Assembly: GCA_000444245.1 (NCBI GenBank)
Contig: ATSW01009076.1
Coordinates: 1-21,331, forward strand
Direction of reading: 5' to 3'
DNA: 21,331 nucleotides
Source: Botryllus schlosseri
Taxonomy: Eukaryota; Chordata; Ascidiacea; Stolidobranchia; Styelidae
Part shown: piece by piece, positions 18,754 through 21,331 of the stretch
Position numbering within the stretch: position 1 is the first letter of the stretch
How the letters are laid out: each line of letters starts with the position of its first letter
The notes under the pieces: generated by a model
Database searches by the model: none
Seen by the model: only the letters and a program-made list of their open reading frames with translations
Told to the model about the DNA's origin: nothing
Position numbers and translations under genes: made by a program

Positions 18754-19567
18754 GTATCACGTAGGTATCACTCTTCCACGTTGTTCTGGTGCTCAGGTAT
18801 CAAGTCTGGAGTGTTTTTGGGGATGTGTTCAAGTTTGTTTAGTAATCACGTATCTCGCAGGTAAACCTCCAGCACTTAGGAATCGAACTCTAAGTCGACC
18901 TCGGACGGACTCGAACCCGTGTGTCTGCGGTGTGTTCACGCTAGTTATCATGTCTTGTGCATATATTTGTCGCCGATTTATAAATTCGTTGAATTTGCAT
19001 TTTGCCAGATGGTTTGAAGCGGCTGAAGGAGACACTTTGCTCAAGTGAGCTAACGACCTGGACTAGCATCGAACAGGCGGCCTCGGAAGCAAAATCTATA
19101 CTGCTACCGGTAGTGGTGACTTCCAACATTTGGAACGCAGATCCCAAGCGGCGAAAGTTCATCTGTGATCCTTGATGAAGGAGCGAAAAGGAAGCGAATG
19201 TGAAGAACGGGATTTCGTATCTCAATTCCGAAATACATCGAGTTGAACGCTAGTTATGTCCATTAATTAAAGAAATAACACCTCAATGTCGTCATAGTCA
19301 ATTCATGGTCTACTTTGGACGTACGTCACAAAGATGCGAATTTTCGGACAGTTAATATGGAATTTGCGCAGCTGTTCTCAGATTAGTTGATATCATTATT
19401 GATGTAGTGGAATAATTGGCTACTATATAACTTATTTGTTGTTCACCAATATAATTGGCAACCTTCGTTGCGAGTTACTTTCAAAGAGGAAGCTAAAACT
19501 CGTTTCAGACGGATAATAAATGCGTGAACTGTGTGAGCTGCGTGAACTGCGTATATCCACAGGGCCC
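18725..19567. mobile_element. Non-autonomous DNA transposon with 30-bp TIRs (about 843 bp)
   Basis: The 30 bases at 18724-18753 (starting GGGCCCTGTGGATATACGCA) recur exactly, inverted, at 19538-19567. Immediately outside both ends stands TCCCGAAG (18717-18724 and 19568-19575), an 8-bp target-site duplication whose last G overlaps the left TIR by one base. Subterminal motifs repeat: AGGTATCA at 18752, 18763 and 18795, and GTGAACTGC-type words at 19523-19550. An 8-bp duplication suits hAT, P or Merlin superfamilies, but GGCCCTGTGG is not a TIR I can assign. No transposase was found. Confidence 0.85.
19538..19567 (-). repeat. Right terminal inverted repeat of the 843-bp element
   Basis: Exact inverted copy of 18724-18753, ending CACAGGGCCC and followed by the TCCCGAAG duplication. 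Perfect TIR identity suggests fairly recent insertion. Confidence 0.9.
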
Positions 19568-19575
19568 TCCCGAAG

Positions 19576-20701
19576 CTCCTTTTCATAAAGTCTTAGGAAC
19601 TACCATATCTTCTCCTTTGCTACAGGTACTCTTTTATTTGCTATCCCAATATGGCCTATATCCAAATACAGCCTTCCTCTCTTTCCTCAACCTCAGATTG
19701 AATTGTTGAACATCATCTGACAAATACAGTCCGGACACTCCTTACCTATGTAACGGTTCATAGTACACCCGATTCTGGCTTCTATAACTTTTTATCCAAG
19801 ATTCGACAGGGCTTGTTTCTCAAATATATCTATTTTAAATCCTGTCCAATCTAGTCACTCCTTGTGTAGATCTTAGCATCCTTAGCTCGGCAACTTTAAG
19901 TCCAATTTTCTTCCTGGCTCTTTACTGGAGCAATGCTCTACAACTCATACGACATGGATGGTCTTATACCCCTGTTCTGTAACTATTTCCTTTCAATATA
20001 GCTTATAGTCGAAAACACTACAACGTTATCACCTGAGCTTGATCGCCACTATAGCAGTTGATATCCATAGCAAACCATATCGGATTGCTTCTAGACGTTC
20101 TAGTTATGTGCTTCCTGAATATAAGCTAGGAAAGTTTTAGAAAAGTGGATCTCAACCAGGTTCACGCCTCTTCCAGGGCCAAAGGACTGTAAGCTAGTCG
20201 CATGGTCATGGCGCTGCTTGCGTACTCTACAACCTTACTCGGGTCCCAAACCACTCAACCATGGCACTCGCAAACATGCTGGATTCATAAGCATAACTGG
20301 AACATGGCTGTTCAATCATCTATCATAGAATTGTGACAAAATACTGTCGCTCATGCATTCTATTATGTGGAAACATGAAAAAATGGCAGTACAAGCATCA
20401 AAAGAAGGCGCTTTGTCACGTTGCTTCCTTTAAATTTTTTTTTAGGTAATCGCAATCGAACATATGTGGGCCACTCCGAAACTGTATAATTTATAAGTGC
20501 TATCGTAACCCTTTTGCACAACACCTACTGGACATAAAATTCATTACTTTATTTTTCAAACTGATTTATATTGTTCACACTGCCCCTTTTCTTTCAAAAC
20601 ATCCAAAACACACACCCCCTTCCAGGTCTCTAACTATAATGCGATACTCTCTTCTATTACTTTTCATTCATTGTACATGCCTCCTCTTTACATCGCCTAG
20701 G
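19576..20701. other. Intergenic stretch, no gene recognised
   Basis: Pyrimidine-rich, CpG-poor sequence, visibly different from the CpG-dense rhotekin intron 1. No splice-flanked coding exon, RNA gene or repeat was found in it. Confidence 0.5.
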
Positions 20702-21223
20702 CCAAGGTGGGTGTCTGATTCCCAAAGAATACTCCAAGTCGTTTCGACACGTCCCTATCTTTTCATTGTATCTCTGGTGTATTGAACTGATAAAAATTGC
20801 TAATAAACCGAGCTGAACCCCGCACTGTCTTTTAATCACTTACATAGACATATGACTTAACACCGGAGGAATGGCTGTAAACTCTTGGCTATACGTCCAC
20901 GATGGCTAGCAGATACGATACGACGAGAAAATCAATCTTCAACCTCAAACTAAATACGCAGCAGTGGTTCGATTTCGATACTCGTTTCTAGTTCCGACTC
21001 ACGATTCACGAATCGATTGTTTACTAAAATTGCCCGGCGTAGTTTGAAATGTACGATCAATGATCCACGACCTCCGTATGCATTGGACCATGATACGATA
21101 GAATGTTAGATCATTGGTTTATTCGCATTTTTATCAGTTCACCACAAAAATGCGATACAATGAAAAGACAGGAAGGTGTCGAAGCGACTTGGAGTAGTCT
21201 ATGGAATCAGGCACCCACCTTGG
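20702..21223. repeat. Foldback repeat with two 108-bp inverted arms
   Basis: The left arm 20702-20809 (CCAAGGTGGGTGTCTGATTC ... AATAAACC) aligns with the reverse complement of the right arm 21116-21223 (CCAAGGTGGGTGCCTGATTC ... AATAAACC). Similarity is high and broken by scattered substitutions and a short indel near GTATC. The spacer 20810-21115 is unique. No clear target-site duplication is seen. This may be a MITE with long TIRs or an old inverted duplication. Confidence 0.8.
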
Positions 21224-21283
21224 ATGTCTGGTGGATATGCGATTAAAAGGATCGCAACTACGTGGCGTTCGACATCCTCCTAT

Positions 21284-21331
21284 CAGTGTTGGGATCAAGT
21301 CACTACCTTCGAGTCACGAGTCATCTCGAGT
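21284..21331 (+). mobile_element. Start of a GAGTC-rich hAT-like MITE, cut by window end
   Basis: This starts CAGTGTTGGGATCAAGTCAC and continues with GAGTC repeats to the edge of the window. The first 12 bases equal those at 2834, so the two belong to one family; the element at 9680 is a relative. The other end is outside the window. Confidence 0.55.

Noticed and set aside
18641-19048. 135-codon plus-strand open frame
   Set aside because: It runs across the TIR boundary of the 843-bp transposon and through B-box-like sequence, uses a TTG start and matches no family.
1-21331. CRISPR arrays, bacterial operons, or a multi-gene defence or biosynthetic system
   Set aside because: The sequence is clearly eukaryotic with spliced genes; no regularly spaced repeats and no gene cluster are present.

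Overview
The window is a piece of an animal nuclear genome. Two intron-containing, convergently oriented protein-coding genes can be read, and every other stretch is intron, UTR or intergenic DNA carrying non-autonomous mobile-element remains. The genes have GT-AG introns, several only 54-75 bp long, and the sequence is AT-rich with two ambiguous N bases, as in a draft assembly. Both gene families are typical of bilaterian animals. Short introns next to kilobase ones, hAT-like MITEs and tRNA-type SINE fragments suit a marine invertebrate, possibly an invertebrate chordate, but the species cannot be fixed from sequence alone.

Layout. (1) 1-618: upstream region of gene 1, nothing firm. (2) 619-1562, plus strand: a four-exon PAIP2 homologue (195 aa), with 3' UTR and a poly(A) signal at 2169-2174. 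(3) About 2200-3812: gap between the two gene ends, holding a long hairpin (2621-2771) and a short GAGTC-rich hAT-like element (2834-3001). (4) 3813-17664, minus strand: a 16-exon rhotekin (RTKN/RTKN2 family) gene, 958 aa, reconstructed exon by exon with all 15 splice junctions in phase. It encodes a basic N-terminus, an HR1 Rho-binding coiled coil, an anillin-homology region, a PH domain and a long C-terminal tail rich in proline and tyrosine motifs. Its introns hold a SINE fragment (intron 11), a hAT-like MITE (intron 6), a probable relative of the far-right foldback repeat (intron 14), and a 4.3 kb CpG-dense first intron. (5) 17665-21331: upstream of rhotekin, no gene recognised. This part holds an 843-bp DNA transposon with 30-bp terminal inverted repeats and an 8-bp target duplication, a foldback repeat with 108-bp arms, and the start of another CAGTGTTGGGAT element cut by the window edge.

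The two genes have no evident functional link. PAIP2 is a cytoplasmic translation repressor acting on poly(A)-binding protein. Rhotekin is a Rho-GTP effector linked to septins, the cytoskeleton and cell polarity. No new multi-gene system is visible. The observations most worth checking are a 29-nt microexon, a weak splice donor at the end of the PH domain, an SH2/SH3-ligand-rich rhotekin tail ending in a PDZ-like motif, and the undescribed DNA-element families.
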